From Phyto melanocephala (taxonomy: Eukaryota > Arthropoda > Insecta > Diptera > Rhinophoridae): 64,000 nucleotides of DNA. The notes under the pieces were generated by a model. The model saw only the letters and a program-made list of their open reading frames with translations. It was not told the DNA's origin and did no database searches. The translations under genes and the position numbers were made by a program. The stretch lies in NCBI GenBank assembly GCA_941918925.1, contig OW799234.1, positions 115,357,128 through 115,421,127 on the forward strand, given 5' to 3'. Of this stretch, positions 11,421 through 22,932 are shown piece by piece (positions within the stretch are counted from its first letter, which is position 1; each line of letters starts with the position of its first letter).

Positions 11421-12245
11421 GACTAGCCAAACCCGGCGCGCGTTGCTACGCCCCTTAATGAATCGAAATGCATTCTGAATTTTAATTGAATATCAAGTGC
11501 AAAAACCTAAAAATTATAATTTTTTTTATGGGCGTGACATCACCCACTTTTCTAATTACGAAATTGTAAAGTCATAGCAGCTCAATATGTGTGCAAAGTT
11601 TCAGAATAATCGGTCCAGTGCAAGTACCTCAAAATGATAACTATTTTTATGGGCGTGACCCTGCCCACTTTCCTAGTCACGAAATTATATGGTTATTACA
11701 GCTTAGTATGTGTGCAAAGTTTCAGAAAAATGGGTCCAGTGCAAGTGCCTGAAAATTAAAACTTTTTTAGGGGCGTAGCCCCGCCCACTTTTCTTATCAC
11801 AAAATTATTTAGTCATGACAGCTCGATATGTGTGCAAAGTTTCAGAAAAATCGGTCTGGTGCAAGTAACTCAAAATTATAACCTTTTTTTATGGGCGTGG
11901 CCCTGACCACTTTTCTAGTTACGAAATTATATGGTTATTACAGCTTAGTATTTGTGCAAAGTTTCAGAAAAAACGGTCCAGTGCAAGTACCTCAAAATTA
12001 AAACTTTTTTTAGGGGCGTGGCCCCGCCCACTTTTCTTATCCCAAAATTATTTAGTCATGACAGCTCGATATGTGTGCAAAGTTTCAGAAAAATCGGTCA
12101 AGTGCAAGTAGCTTAAACTGATAATTAATTTTTATGGGCGTGGCCCCGCCCACTTTTTTCCACCCATAAACACTCCCTGGTATGTGTAAAACAACTTGCC
12201 AAAGTTTGAGTCCGATCGGTTTTACAGTTTTGGAGTCTATAGCTA

Positions 12246-12276
<31 letters not shown>

Positions 12277-12294
12277 TTCACTTTTATATATATA
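11421..12294 (+). repeat. Family D unit 2 of 3
   Basis: It abuts unit 1 exactly, beginning gactagccaaacccggcg and ending in a longer CA tract (12,247-12,272) and the same tatatata-ga tail. It has the same monomers, with a few mutated copies of the GGGCG...CGCCC inverted repeat. Confidence 0.75.
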
Positions 12295-13117
12295 GACTAG
12301 CCAAACCCGGCGCGCGTTGCTACGCCCCTTAATGAATCGAAATGCATTCTGAATTTTAATTGAATATCAAGTGCAAAAACCTAAAAATTATAATTTTTTT
12401 ATGGGCGTAGCATTGCCCACTTTTCTAGTCACGAAATTGTAAAGTCATAACAGCTCAATATGTGTGCAAAGTTTCAGAAGAATCGGACCAGTGCAAGTAC
12501 CTCAAAATTAAAATTATTTTTATGGGCGTGGCCCTGCCCACTTTTCTAATCACGAAATTGTAAAGTCATAACAGCTCAATATGTGTGCAAAGTTTCAGAA
12601 TAATCGGTCAAGTGCAAGTACCTCAAAATGATACCTTTTTTTTATAGGCGTGGCACTGCCCACTTTTCTAATCACGAAATTATTTAGTCGTGACAGCTCA
12701 ATATGTGTGCAAAATTTCAGAAAAATCGGTGTGGTGCAAGTACCTCAAAATTGTAGCCTTTTTTATGGGCGTGGCCCCGCCCACTTTTTTAATCACAAAA
12801 TTATAAAGTCACGACAGCTTAATATGTGTGCAAAGTTTCAGAAAAATCGGTCCAGTGCAAGTACCTCAAAATTAAAACTTTTTTAGGGGCGTGGCCCCGC
12901 CCACTTTTCTTATCACGAGATTATTTAGTCATGACAGCTCGATATGTGTGCAAAAATTCAGAAAAATCGGTCAAGTGCAAGTAGCTAAAACTGATAACTT
13001 ATTTTTTATGGGCGTGGCCCCGCCCACTTTTTTTCATCCATAAACACTTCCCGGTATGTGTACAACAACTTACCAAAGTTTGAGCCCGATCGGTTTTGCA
13101 GTTTCAGAGTCTATAGC

Positions 13118-13166
<49 letters not shown>

Positions 13167-13190
13167 TTCACTTTTATATATATAGATAGA
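12295..13190 (+). repeat. Family D unit 3 of 3
   Basis: It starts gactagccaaacccggcg and ends with the longest CA tract (13,121-13,162) and the tail tatatatagata. After it the family A 3' tract resumes, so the array sits wholly inside the right family A arm. Confidence 0.75.
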
Positions 13191-13319
13191 AGATAGATAA
13201 AGAGATTATTCCATAGCGATTACCAAAATAATAAATATTGTGCTTTAAATGTACACAAAATTGGTGGTGGGTATAAAAGATTCGGCACAGCCGAATATAG
13301 TGCTCTTACTTGTTATTTT

Positions 13320-14820
13320 TAAATTATTCAACAAAATCGACGAATATGCTGTTCTCTGGTACATACAGTAAAATATTAAATATTTATGAACACATCTGTA
13401 TGTTTTCTTAAAAAGCAAGAACAAGAAAAAAATAAACATTCGTCTATTCGTACTAAAGCTGAATATTCGAGTATGATTTTGTACCAAATATAAGCAAAAA
13501 AAAAATATTACAAACATTTATGGTTGAATGCCAAAGAATAGAAAAATGCATTTTGTATACAATCACCAAAGAGAATAAAATAAAAACAATAAAAAAAGTT
13601 GAATAAAAAAGTTCAGTAAAAAAATACAATTGTAGATTGAAGAATTTTATGCCGGAATACTAGCGCGCAATGGCATGAGTTTGTATTTAAAAAAAAATAT
13701 ATTGAGGAAGGAAAGGGAGTACGATTATGCTTGCATGCCAGGGCATTTCTATTTTTTAACGAAAATTTTAAAAGGCAGACGTTTTTGGTGAATAATTTGG
13801 TAAAGTTTCTTTTAATGTAAATTGCTTTAAAAATTTGCTGCTTTTTTTTTGTTTTTTTTTTTCTCTTAAACATATTTTATCTAAATTATTATTTTTATTT
13901 TCCGGCGTTCTCACACAATTCTAATGTTTACTTAAATAATGTAGTAATTTTTTTCTTAATTTGTGGAAATTAAACTGTATGTGATTTTTTTTCTAACAAT
14001 TATATTCTACAAGGCAGACAGCCAAAAATAATTGTTTACAGACTATTCTATGGAATTTATTTTTATAATTTTTCCTACAAAACTAAAAATTGTTTGAGGT
14101 TTTTTTCTTCGGTTTTTGAAACAAAAACAATTAAGTTTTTATATGTTGTTTTCGCTTTCAACGCATTTAGCTTTCAAAACTTTCGTTTGCACATAAAAAT
14201 AAATTTAATTGAGGCATTAAGTTGTAGTATGTAATTTCGTATATTATGACTAGCAGCGAAACCTGAAAAAGAGCGCCAAGCGTTTTTTGGCTGTCAAAAA
14301 TTCAAACAAACCAAAATACCGCGCCGACAATGCCTTGCAATTGGAAAATTAAATTTTGACAAGGATTTAGATAGGGAAGTTGGCTGCAGTTCAGTTTTTC
14401 TTGCTAATATAATTGTTGAAAAGTAAGTAAGTGACCATTACTGTTTATTACACAACGTTGACACTTAGCGTTAGCGCTTAGAACAACGCTTGCCGCTCTT
14501 GTTTAGATTTGGCTATAAGAATTCTATACAATTTCATACAAACCATACAACTATAGACTAACCTAACAGATTTTCAATTATACCAAATTGTTTGTCAGAA
14601 GAGAAAATTTCTTGTTTTTATGGTCATATACAATTACAAACATAAAATTGGGTATACATACGTATGTAATTAAATTGACAATAATAAAACGTTCAATCGA
14701 CCAGTTGAAAAAGTTTTTTTTTAAGCTCACATTGACTTTTTTGTTGATTTAACGATGAAAACTGTTTGTGTATGTATATATTTATAAAATATTTAATTTG
14801 AGTAAGTAAATCAATACATT
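13320..14820. other. No recognisable gene or element
   Basis: AT-rich sequence with T-runs. The open frames at 13,245-13,517 (overlapping the family A end) and 13,613-13,873 are lysine/asparagine-rich products of low-complexity DNA with no visible domain. Confidence 0.5.
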
Positions 14821-14822
14821 AT

Positions 14823-15081
14823 CTGCCGTATTCATAAAAAAATATTTTAGGTTTATTAACGACTTACTGCCGTATTCATAAAAATTATTTTAGGTTTATC
14901 AAAAGCATGTTTGACAGATATTATACAGAAATTTGTCAAATAAGCCTAAAACAAACTTTAAATATTTTTTTTTTTTTTTTTAGAACTTATAGCCTAATAT
15001 AAAAATATAATACAAATTTAAATATTTTTTATGAATGCGGCAGTTATTTGGCAGCCTAAAATATTTTTTATGAATACGGTA
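14823..15081. mobile_element. Palindromic MITE carrying a second copy of itself
   Basis: The outer ends read ctgccgtattcataaaaa on the left and a complement (tttttatgaatacgg) on the right. Inside it lies a second element of the same family (14,867-15,043) with the same termini. Both are non-coding and strongly self-complementary around 'aaatattttaggtttat'. This looks like insertion of one family member into another. Confidence 0.7.
14867..15043. mobile_element. Inner MITE with TTA target duplication
   Basis: A 177-bp element starting ctgccgtattcataaaaa and ending in the complement ttatgaatgcggcag. It is flanked by TTA at 14,864-14,866 and 15,044-15,046, which suggests a PIF/Harbinger-type transposase. 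Its interior includes a 35-bp string that recurs near 29,748. Confidence 0.7.
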
Positions 15082-15084
15082 CTA

Positions 15085-15458
15085 CTTATATATTCTAGTT
15101 ATACTGTAATACTTTTGTATTGTATACATTTTGATATCCTTATAAGTGTAAATTAAAGGGTTATATTTTCAAGTAGACTTTCCTTTATATTCTTTCGTCT
15201 TCGTGTATGAGTATTCATTTATTTCTTGCCAATTTTCTAGTACAATTTTTAATACAATTTTACTTTAAATTTTTTGCTTATTTTGTATATATGGCATACT
15301 ATCTCGCAGTAAGAAATGCCACATATATAAGCCCAGATATCAAGGTACTTCCATACCAAATCGTATCCAAATCCATTCAGTATTTTTGAAGTCAATCGAA
15401 TAACTTCAGACACACAAACAAAAATTTTATTCAATGGTGTTTTGTATTTTAGCTTCTT
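15085..15458. other. No recognisable gene or element
   Basis: AT-rich sequence with overlapping short frames on both strands and nothing conserved that I can identify. Confidence 0.5.
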
Positions 15459-15469
15459 GACTATATACT

Positions 15470-16009
15470 AGGGTGATCGATTATTAGACTTTTTTAAAAA
15501 ACCGGTTTTCAAATAGTTTGAAATTTAAAATTTAAAAAAACCGGTTGCTATTTTGAAAATTGAGAAAAAACCGGTTGACCGGTTCGAATATATAAAGTAT
15601 AATATTTATACTTTATTTATATTTATTTAAAGAAAAATTAAAAAAATATTGTAAAAAAGATTATAATTAAATTTATATATGAATATGAAATTTTTACAGT
15701 TTATATACGTTTGACTGCACAATAACGCAATAACTGACATGAATGAGTTGACTAATTTGGTTTTAATTAGTTGAATTTAAGGACAAAAGGTACTTTTTAC
15801 AAGTAAAATAAATAAATACAATTACATACAATTTGTGTATCTCCTTCGGTACATTTTTAAAATATTAAATGGATCTTTTAAACTAATATGCATTAACGTA
15901 TTCTCTCTAACGTATTTCTCATCGAAAAATCAACATTTAGAAAAAACCGCCAGCTGAAAGAGGAAAAAACCGGGTTTTCCACCGGTTGTAAAACCGAGTC
16001 GATCACCCT
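15470..16009. mobile_element. 540-bp TIR element with a 10-bp target duplication
   Basis: The ends are agggtgatcga and its exact complement. They are flanked by identical 10-bp direct repeats, actatatact, at 15,460-15,469 and 16,010-16,019. Subterminal regions are rich in the palindrome aaccggtt. There is no coding frame. A 9-11-bp TSD is typical of Mutator-like elements, but such a short TIR is unusual for them, so the superfamily is open. The perfect TSD suggests a fairly young insertion. Confidence 0.8.
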
Positions 16010-16059
16010 ACTATATACTCTGCCAACAGAATTCAAAAAAATATATCATGTGCAGGTAC

Positions 16060-16345
16060 AGTTTTTCTTATAATTTACTCTTGGTGCTTTGTCATTCCAT
16101 TTAAAATGTCTACAAAACCCATTTCTAACTGCATAAACTAAATATATTCTGAAAACTTATAAATAAAGAAGTCGATTGAAAAATGTCCATCTGTACGTCT
16201 AGACTTCTAGACTGTTGTTTGAAATATTGTACAGTTCCCTGCGAAATATCAAACTTTTAAAAATATTCGGGAAGGAATCCACTACAATCGCCCTAAAAGT
16301 ATGGTATGATGAAACAAACATGACCGCCTCTGCTTTTTTCTATAT
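16060..16345 (+). repeat. Decayed family B/C 5' module
   Basis: The order matches better copies: 'tttgtcattcc', 'aaaatgtctacaaaaccc', 'atatattctgaaaacttat', a 'gtccatctgtacgtct' zone, then 'atattcggga' and a run with 'ctacaatcgcc'. It is degenerate and lacks the 5' hairpin. Confidence 0.55.
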
Positions 16346-16349
16346 TTTT

Positions 16350-17100
16350 ACCACAAAAATTTAATTTTTTTAAATTATTAATTAAATAAATGTCTTCGAT
16401 ATCTTTTATTTGTATCAATACTTGTTTTGTTTAACAGTCTTGAGATCAGTTTTTTTATGAAAATAATTTTATTTCAGTACAATATTTCGCTAGCGGCTGA
16501 TCTAAAGCTTAATAACTAAAACAACTATTGACAAGATCATTCCATATTTTTGTAAAATTTACTGAATTTGTCACGGTTTTTTTATTTTGCTCATACTCTG
16601 TTAGATAAATTTTTCATACACTTGACTGCAAAAGAACATTAAAAAAAATATTGTTAAACTTTTATTAACTTACCACTACATAATTTTTAACTTTTCATAA
16701 CAACATCAGTGTTAATGAATTAGAACCTCTTTGTCGACCGAGACTTGTGTTTTCTATAGAAATTCATATAACATTACCATTTGGCATGAGTTATTGATAA
16801 AAAGTATTGAACAATGCAGCATCTATCAGTAAAGTACCACATGAAGCAAAAAAAATTCACATAAAAAAAGCATAAAGTTTTTGTAAGTTCTGCTGTGTTG
16901 CGTACTCACAAAAGTAAATAAAATTTATAAATTTTAAATTTTTATTTCAGGTTTTCATAATTCATGCCATGTTGTTACATATCCTACAAATGCAAAAAGA
17001 CAATATATATATTTTTTTTTTCTTAAATATAAACAATAAATTTAATAACTTGACTACTATATGTCATCAAATGACAAGAATTGACAACCATATAAATATA
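16350..17100. other. No recognisable gene or element
   Basis: AT-rich sequence. I see no frame, TIR or repeat that I can support. Confidence 0.5.
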
Positions 17101-17103
17101 AAT

Positions 17104-18298
17104 GGTGTCTCAGTAAGACTTATCTTTAAATAAATTTATTGTTATTAGACATTGCCAGCTCTGAAGTTTGGCAACTGCCACATAAGTTTATTCCGATTAT
17201 TAAAAATCGAGCGCTTTAAAACAGAACAACGTATTATAATTGTGAAAACTTTATGCAAAAATTTGGAGACCTCTTGCACACGTCGAAGAAGACAGCCATT
17301 CGAAGATTGGTCAAAAAAATGGAGGAAAGTGGGTCGGTTTTGGATAGTAAAATTCATTTAAGTCAACATATTGGTAGGTCTCTTTAAAACATAACTGTTT
17401 TAAAAGAAAGTATCGCCTAAAACCCGAAAACATCAACACTCCATCATTCACAATAACTTCAAGTTTTACGAAGCATTACGAGGCGAATTTTGACAAAAGG
17501 TTTCCACCCTAATGCGTACAAAATTTAGTTTACTTAGAAGCTCAAACCAGCAGACAATGGAAAGCACCTACATTTCGTTTAATGGGTAATGGAGAAAAGT
17601 GAATTACAATTAAATTTCTCGAAAAATATTATACTCTACAATGAAGCGCAGTTCCATGTGAACGGTTTCGTGAATACGCAAAGTTACCAAATTTTGGGCT
17701 TAGATTATTTTCATGCAATCCATGAGAAACAAATACATCCAGAACAAACAACTGTCTCCTGCGGATTTTTATGAGACGATGTGATTGGGCCGTATTTTTT
17801 AAAAACGACGCCAAAATTAAAGTGACTGTGAACGAGACTCGTTAGAAGAACATGAAAAAGAAGCTATTGGCGACTAAACTGAATAGTTTGGATCTGGTCG
17901 ATAGGTGTCTTTAGCAAGATGGCGCCAAATGCCACATCACTTATGAAGCAATACAAATTATTTCAAGTAATTCTGATGTCAACTAGCCAGCAATATTATG
18001 CGATTTAACGCCTCGCGATTCTTTTCTTTGAGGTTCTGCAAAATCTTGGGTTTATGCGAATAAGCGAGAAAAAATTCTTGAGCTCCAATCCAAGATCTGA
18101 CACGCCATCTTTGAAATAAAGTCGCAGTATTGAAAAAATTTCAAGGAAAGGATAATAGCCTGTCATCAGAGCCGTGGGAGTTTTCTGACGTTTTTCTTTA
18201 TTAATTTTATGCTGTGAATCCAATAAAAAAATTACAACTATCCCACTAAAAAAAAATCTTTATTTTAATATGAAAAAGTGTTTTCTAACTGAGACATT
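17104..18298 (+). mobile_element. Near full-length but decayed mariner-like element
   Basis: About 1.2 kb, close to the size of a complete mariner (about 1.3 kb). The ends share tgtctcag in inverted orientation. In scattered frames one can follow the transposase in order: RFKTEQRIIIVKTL and AIRRLVKKMEESGSVLDS (helix-turn-helix), then NEAQFHVNGFVNTQSYQI (first catalytic block, Asp replaced by Asn), QIHPEQTTVSCGF, CDWAVFF, and QDGAKCHITYEAI (second Asp kept). Several frameshifts and stops separate the blocks, so it is dead. It belongs to the same broad transposase group as 2666-3221 but has different TIRs. Confidence 0.8.
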
Positions 18299-18429
18299 CT
18301 TATGTGAAATAAAAATAGTTTCATATTGCCATATAATATTAACAACAATTTACAGTGGAAATGTATAATTCTTTAATTCTCACTTGAGCATAAGGCAAAT
18401 TGGTAACATGTAGAAATCTACTTAAAGGT

Positions 18430-18632
18430 ATCAATATTAGGTTAGGTTGAAAAGGAGGGGCACTAAAAGCCCAAATCCATGGCAGGTATACACTTATGCC
18501 CAATTGGCATGTTGTGCGCTCCATATGAATAGAATAGTTCGAATAGAAGAGAAAGAGAAGCAGACCAATTCAGAGTCTCCCCCAAACTAGACCAGCACAC
18601 TACAGACTAGTCCATCGGGGCACCTTTAAAGG
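18430..18632 (+). repeat. SINE-like repeat (ggttaggttg family)
   Basis: It begins 'taggttaggttgaaaagg', then 'aaaagcccaaatccatggca', 'caattggcatgttgtgcgct', an 'agagaaagagaag' run, 'agtctcccccaaactagacc' and 'tagtccatcggggcacc'. A second, decayed copy of the first half lies at 59,772-59,860, so this is a dispersed repeat. No clear tRNA A/B boxes, tail or TSD are seen; the SINE label is tentative. Confidence 0.6.
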
Positions 18633-18639
18633 TTTTAAT

Positions 18640-20940
18640 ATTAAGAAAGAAATATTTTTTCAATAAATAGTATAGTTATTTTGAAGCTATTGTACAATGT
18701 GCTTTACGACAGTTCATTTGGACCGTTCAACTTAAATTCAATTAACGATACATAAGGTACTAACGAGAGTTTCAAATAAGCAACTTGTTTTTCATTTAAA
18801 AATATAAAAATTACGTTTCAAGGAAAAATTATTTCTTAATATTTCTTTGTACGGTTTTCATTTCATTCATTATTGGCGTTCTCCCCAATAACGAACTGTA
18901 TGCTAACTAACGGACTGCTATCTTTCCCTCATGGAAATTTCCCCAATAAAAAGTTAGCAGCTCGTTATTTAGTTCACGATTTGTTATTATGCATAACACC
19001 ATATATTTATGATATAATTATTTTATATGTTAGAGACATTAATTGCTTAAAATGTTTTTTATATAAAAAAAGTAATAAGCGTTTTTTACAAGTGTTATGT
19101 ATATTCATACAGATTTCTTTTCACAAGAATTTTCATTTACATGTTAAGTTTATTTGAAATTCTCTTGAGCATTGAATGCTGAGGTTTTTCTTAAATCCTT
19201 TGTAATAAGAGCCAGACAGTCGGTTACTAGAACGCACAGATTGCAAATATGGGCAAAAAACAGTCGAATCGATTGTTTTTTTTTATTATTATTATGTGTT
19301 TGTTAAAATTTCTTAAAAGTATTTTCAAAAGCGTTATTTGTTGCTATTGTTTTCTCGAAATTTTACCATAAAATTTTATGCATATTGAAGGTTTCCCCAA
19401 GGAAAATATTGTTTTGTAGTTGCTGTTGTATTATTCATGACTTTTGGATTAAGTACTTCAGTATACAAAGATAGACAGGCACATTTATTTCCAACCCAGC
19501 AAGCATTATTTTTAAACACAAAACATATATGTATAATATTTTTTCATCTCAATATTAAATGTAAATTTCTGCGCAATGGTTTATAGTATGTTGTTTGTTC
19601 TTTAATTTATATTTGTAATCTTTTTCTTCAGATTTCAAATTTTTATTTGCCATAACTATTAATATTGCCTGGGTAAAAGACTGCAACACTTCTTTAAATT
19701 TTCTTCATTTAAATTTTCTTGTTTATTAGGTTTTTCTTTTGTTGCTTTCGTTGCTCTGAGAAATTCCGTTGCGTATTGTAAAGTTCACCAATACAAAAAA
19801 TTTCTTATTTATTTTCTATTATAATTTTCACTTTTTTCTATTTCTAATTTTCCAGCTTAAGTTATAGTTTCTAACTTCTATGCTCAACAACTATATCTTG
19901 GATTAATGTAAGCTGCGTAGAGAAACAAATACAACATACAAAATCTTTTTACAATAAGGTCATAAAGAGGGTATAAAAGCAAAATCAAGAAAATATGTAC
20001 TTTTCTGGTTAACTTCAGTCCCTGATGAACGTACATACATTCATGTGAACAATATAAATATATATAGTATTTTACACTTTCTGCTAACTATTAGGATAAC
20101 AAGAGTTTGAAAGAAAAACATAATAAAACTTTAAAAAGAAGTTTTTCGTAAGACGATTTCGTAATATTTAAATCCACAGGCAAACACATGTTTAATTATT
20201 GTGTTTTTTTAAGTTTTTTTATCACTTCTTATTGACTTTGCAATGTTTTTGGCTAATATTTTCAATTGATATTTACAGATAAATTTAGAAATATGCATTT
20301 TGTAAGAAGCACAAATACCGTTTGAAAAGTTTTAGCATATTTACTAGAGTTGTGTAGTTTATTAATGGCCTAGTCCAATTAAATGATTCAGTTGATTGAA
20401 CTTAATGATTAAGTTCAATATTTTAGTTCAATTAGGCTCTTAGTTGAACTTTTGAACTATAGACATAGGTATGTATATCCGAATTGAACTAATCACTGCA
20501 CATAAAGTAATTATTATGTGGTTAGAAATATACTAGTTGCTTCCAACTTCATACTGGCACATTCATATCTTTCTTTTTTTTCATATATAACATTTTAGAT
20601 TTTGTTGTTGGAGAGTGGTGAGTGTACTAACTTCACCATAATAAAAAACATTTAATATGATTCGTCGATGAACGACGAATTTTTCGCCGCGAATGTTCGT
20701 AGTCAAAAGTATACCCTTTAACACTCCTGCGTGAAAACTGTAAAACACACCGTTTGAAAGGGATTTTCTTGCAGATGTGCACAATCTGAATACTATTTAA
20801 ATCGGTGTAGCGAATCACGTGTATATTATTGCTACTAACTATTTTTGTAGAAAGAGCTTTATGTGTAAGTATGTGATATAAGAAACAAAACAAAGACAGC
20901 TTTACCATATTAACTTCCGCTTAAAGATAGTTTGTTGAAA
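18640..20940. other. No recognisable gene; two perfect hairpins
   Basis: AT-rich sequence. The open frames (18,873-19,157 and 20,633-20,908, for example) have no identifiable domain. Two small perfect inverted repeats stand out: ttgaactta/taagttcaa at 20,396-20,418 and attcgtcg/cgacgaat at about 20,663-20,683. Confidence 0.45.
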
Positions 20941-20945
20941 AATTA

Positions 20946-21200
20946 TACCCTTTACAGAGAGTGCAGGAGTATATAGATATTGGTATGTTTTTCGGTTTAA
21001 AATTTCTACAACATTCATTTTCGACCCCAAAAAGTTTACTGAAATTTATTGAGCATTGTCCATCTGTCCATCTGTGAGTTATATAAAAATATCGGAAATA
21101 TCTGGGACCAAACTGGCTTCAAAAACTACTACAATAACCCCATAACTTTCAGAGATATGAGCAAATAAGTAGGACTGACTCCCTCTAATTTTTCGTTAAT
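20946..21200 (+). repeat. Family C-like 5' module
   Basis: It opens with a degenerate 'ataccctttac' end and runs through 'cattttcgaccccaaaaagt', 'gtccatctgtccatctg', 'atatcggaaatatctggga' and 'ataaccccataactttcaga'. It is interrupted by the first family B copy. Its likely continuation is the family C 3' part beginning at 23,317. Confidence 0.6.
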
Positions 21201-21638
21201 TACACCCTTCACACAGTGAAAAAGGTTTGTCATTCCGTGTGAAATTTCTACAATTTTCACTTCCGGCCTCATAAAGTATATATTTTCTGAAAGCTTATGA
21301 TTAAAGGAGTTGTCAGTCTGACCGTCTGTCCGTGTGTATCTTTTTGAAGCCCCCCGACATCGCCTGGACCCGGGTCAGGTATTAAGATATCAGAAATATT
21401 CGGGAGTAGATCGGTATTGAAAATCAGAAACATCAGTACATAAACAACTAAGATATGAGCACAAAACCACGACCACCTCGGTTTTCTTTTACAACATTAA
21501 TATACAACAACAACATACTTAAATACAAGCGTGATATACTGGTTTGAGTAAACGTGGCATCGAATCCAAGCTAAACCAATAAAAATTTTTCTTTTTAATA
21601 TTTTTTTTTTATTTTATATATTATTTATATTATTATTA
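21201..21638 (+). mobile_element. Family B 5' module, copy 1
   Basis: It starts with a slightly damaged 5' hairpin (acacccttcacacagtg). It has the conserved order: tttgtcattccgtgtgaaat, a gtccgtctgtccg tract, 'aagccccccgacatcgcctg', 'atatcagaaatattcgggag', 'aacatcagtacataaacaac', 'acgaccacctcg', 'aacgtggcatcgaatcc', and then an AT tract. There is no 3' end; another copy follows directly. Confidence 0.75.
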
Positions 21639-22086
21639 TACCCTTCACACAGTGAAAAAGGGTATATATAGGTTTGTCATTCCGTGTGAAATTTATACAA
21701 TTTTCATTTCCGACCCCATAAAGTATATATTTTCTGAAAGCTTATGAATAGGGGAGTCGATTAAGCCCTGTCAGTCTGTCAGTCTGTCCGTCTGTCCGTG
21801 TGTATGTTGAAATCAACTTTTTGCAGCCACCCGACATCGCTTGGACTCGGGTGAGGTATTAAAATATCAGAAATATTTGGGAGTAGATCGCTATTGAAAA
21901 TCAGAAACATCGGTACATAAACAATTGAGATATGAGCGAAAACCCACGACTACCTCGATTTTTTTCACAAAAACAACATTACAACAACAAGATACATACA
22001 TACAAACGTTTATACTGGTTAGAGAAAACGTGGCATCGAATCCCAGCTGAGGCAAAAAAAATTTTTTTTTTTAATTTTTTTTTATT
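21639..22086 (+). mobile_element. Family B 5' module, copy 2
   Basis: Same modules as copy 1 but with an intact 5' hairpin (atacccttcac...aaaaagggtat). It too stops in the AT tract, where the next copy begins. Its 3' end is probably the one at 22,933-23,316, on the far side of the nested third copy. Confidence 0.75.
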
Positions 22087-22932
22087 ATACCCTTCACACA
22101 GTGAAAAAGGGTATATATAGGTTTGTCATTCCGTGTGAAATTTCTACAATTTTGATTTCCGACCCCATAAAGTATATATTTTCTGAAAGCTTATGAATAG
22201 GGGAGTCGATTAAGCCCTGTCAGTCTGTCCGTCTGTCCGTCTGACCGTCTGTCCGTGTGTATGTTGAAATTAAATTTTTGAAGCCCCCCGACATAGGTTG
22301 GACCCGGGTAAGGTATTAAAATATCAGAAATATTCGGGAGTAGATCAGTATTGAAAATCAGAAACATCGGTACATAAACAACTGAGATATGAGCAAAAAC
22401 CCACGACCACCTCGATTTTTTTTTCACAAAAACAACATTACAACAACAACATACATACATACAAACGTGTATACTGGTTAGAGAAAACGTGGCATCGAAT
22501 CCCAGCTGAGCCAAAAAAAATTTTTTTTTAATTTTTTAAAAAAATTTTTTTTTAATTTTTTTTTTTATTTTTTTTTTATTTTTTATTTAATATATTATTT
22601 ATATTTTTATTATTTTTTTTTTTTTTTTAATTTTTTTTTTTAATTTTTTTTTTATTTTTTGTTTTATATATAATAATTATAATTATATATAATAATTTTT
22701 TTAAATTTTTTTTTTTTTATTTTTTTTAAAATTTTTTTTTAATTTTTTTTTTTTTTTTCGTTTTTTTAACATACATACGTGAATTTATAATTTTACAATG
22801 GGATGTTTTTATATATGTATGTACGTATTTCATATGGGATGAATGGTGACACAAACTACTGTTATTGCATGACTATACGTTGTGAAGGGTATATAAGATT
22901 CGGCACGGCCGAATATAGCGCTCTTACTTGTT
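22087..22932 (+). mobile_element. Family B element, complete copy
   Basis: The only end-to-end family B copy, about 846 bp: 5' hairpin, gtccgtctgtccg tract, the conserved 5' module, about 270 bp of nearly pure A/T runs, then 'aacatacatacgtgaattta', 'acaatgggatgtttttatat' and 'ctgttattgcatgactatac'. It ends tgtgaagggtatataagatt plus the hairpin cggcacggccg and cttacttg. The 5' end (atacccttcaca) and the 3' subterminal tgtgaagggtat are exact complements. No protein is encoded. Confidence 0.8.

Larger units (their letters stand above)
8931..13314 (+). mobile_element. Family A element, right copy, interrupted by a tandem array
   Basis: It is the inverted counterpart of the left copy: the same 5' hairpin, gtccgtctgtccg zone, subrepeats with 'gacacgcctac' and 'cgcccacttt', the same mariner, and at the right end the same 3' tract and hairpin ending cttacttgtt. 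Between about 10,549 and 13,190 it is interrupted by the family D array. The start of the mariner and some family A sequence next to it (the counterpart of roughly 6880-6905) are lost, so the array's arrival involved a deletion. The two arms differ by many substitutions and small indels, so the duplication is not recent. Confidence 0.75.

Noticed and set aside
11075..12886. Frames across family D (Cys/Val-rich or Phe-rich peptides)
   Set aside because: They are translations of the CA tracts and 115-120-bp monomers, and the same peptides recur because the DNA is tandemly repeated.
10551..13190. CRISPR-like appearance of the regular monomers
   Set aside because: Units are 115-120 bp and homologous throughout, with no unique spacers, in a eukaryotic repeat context.
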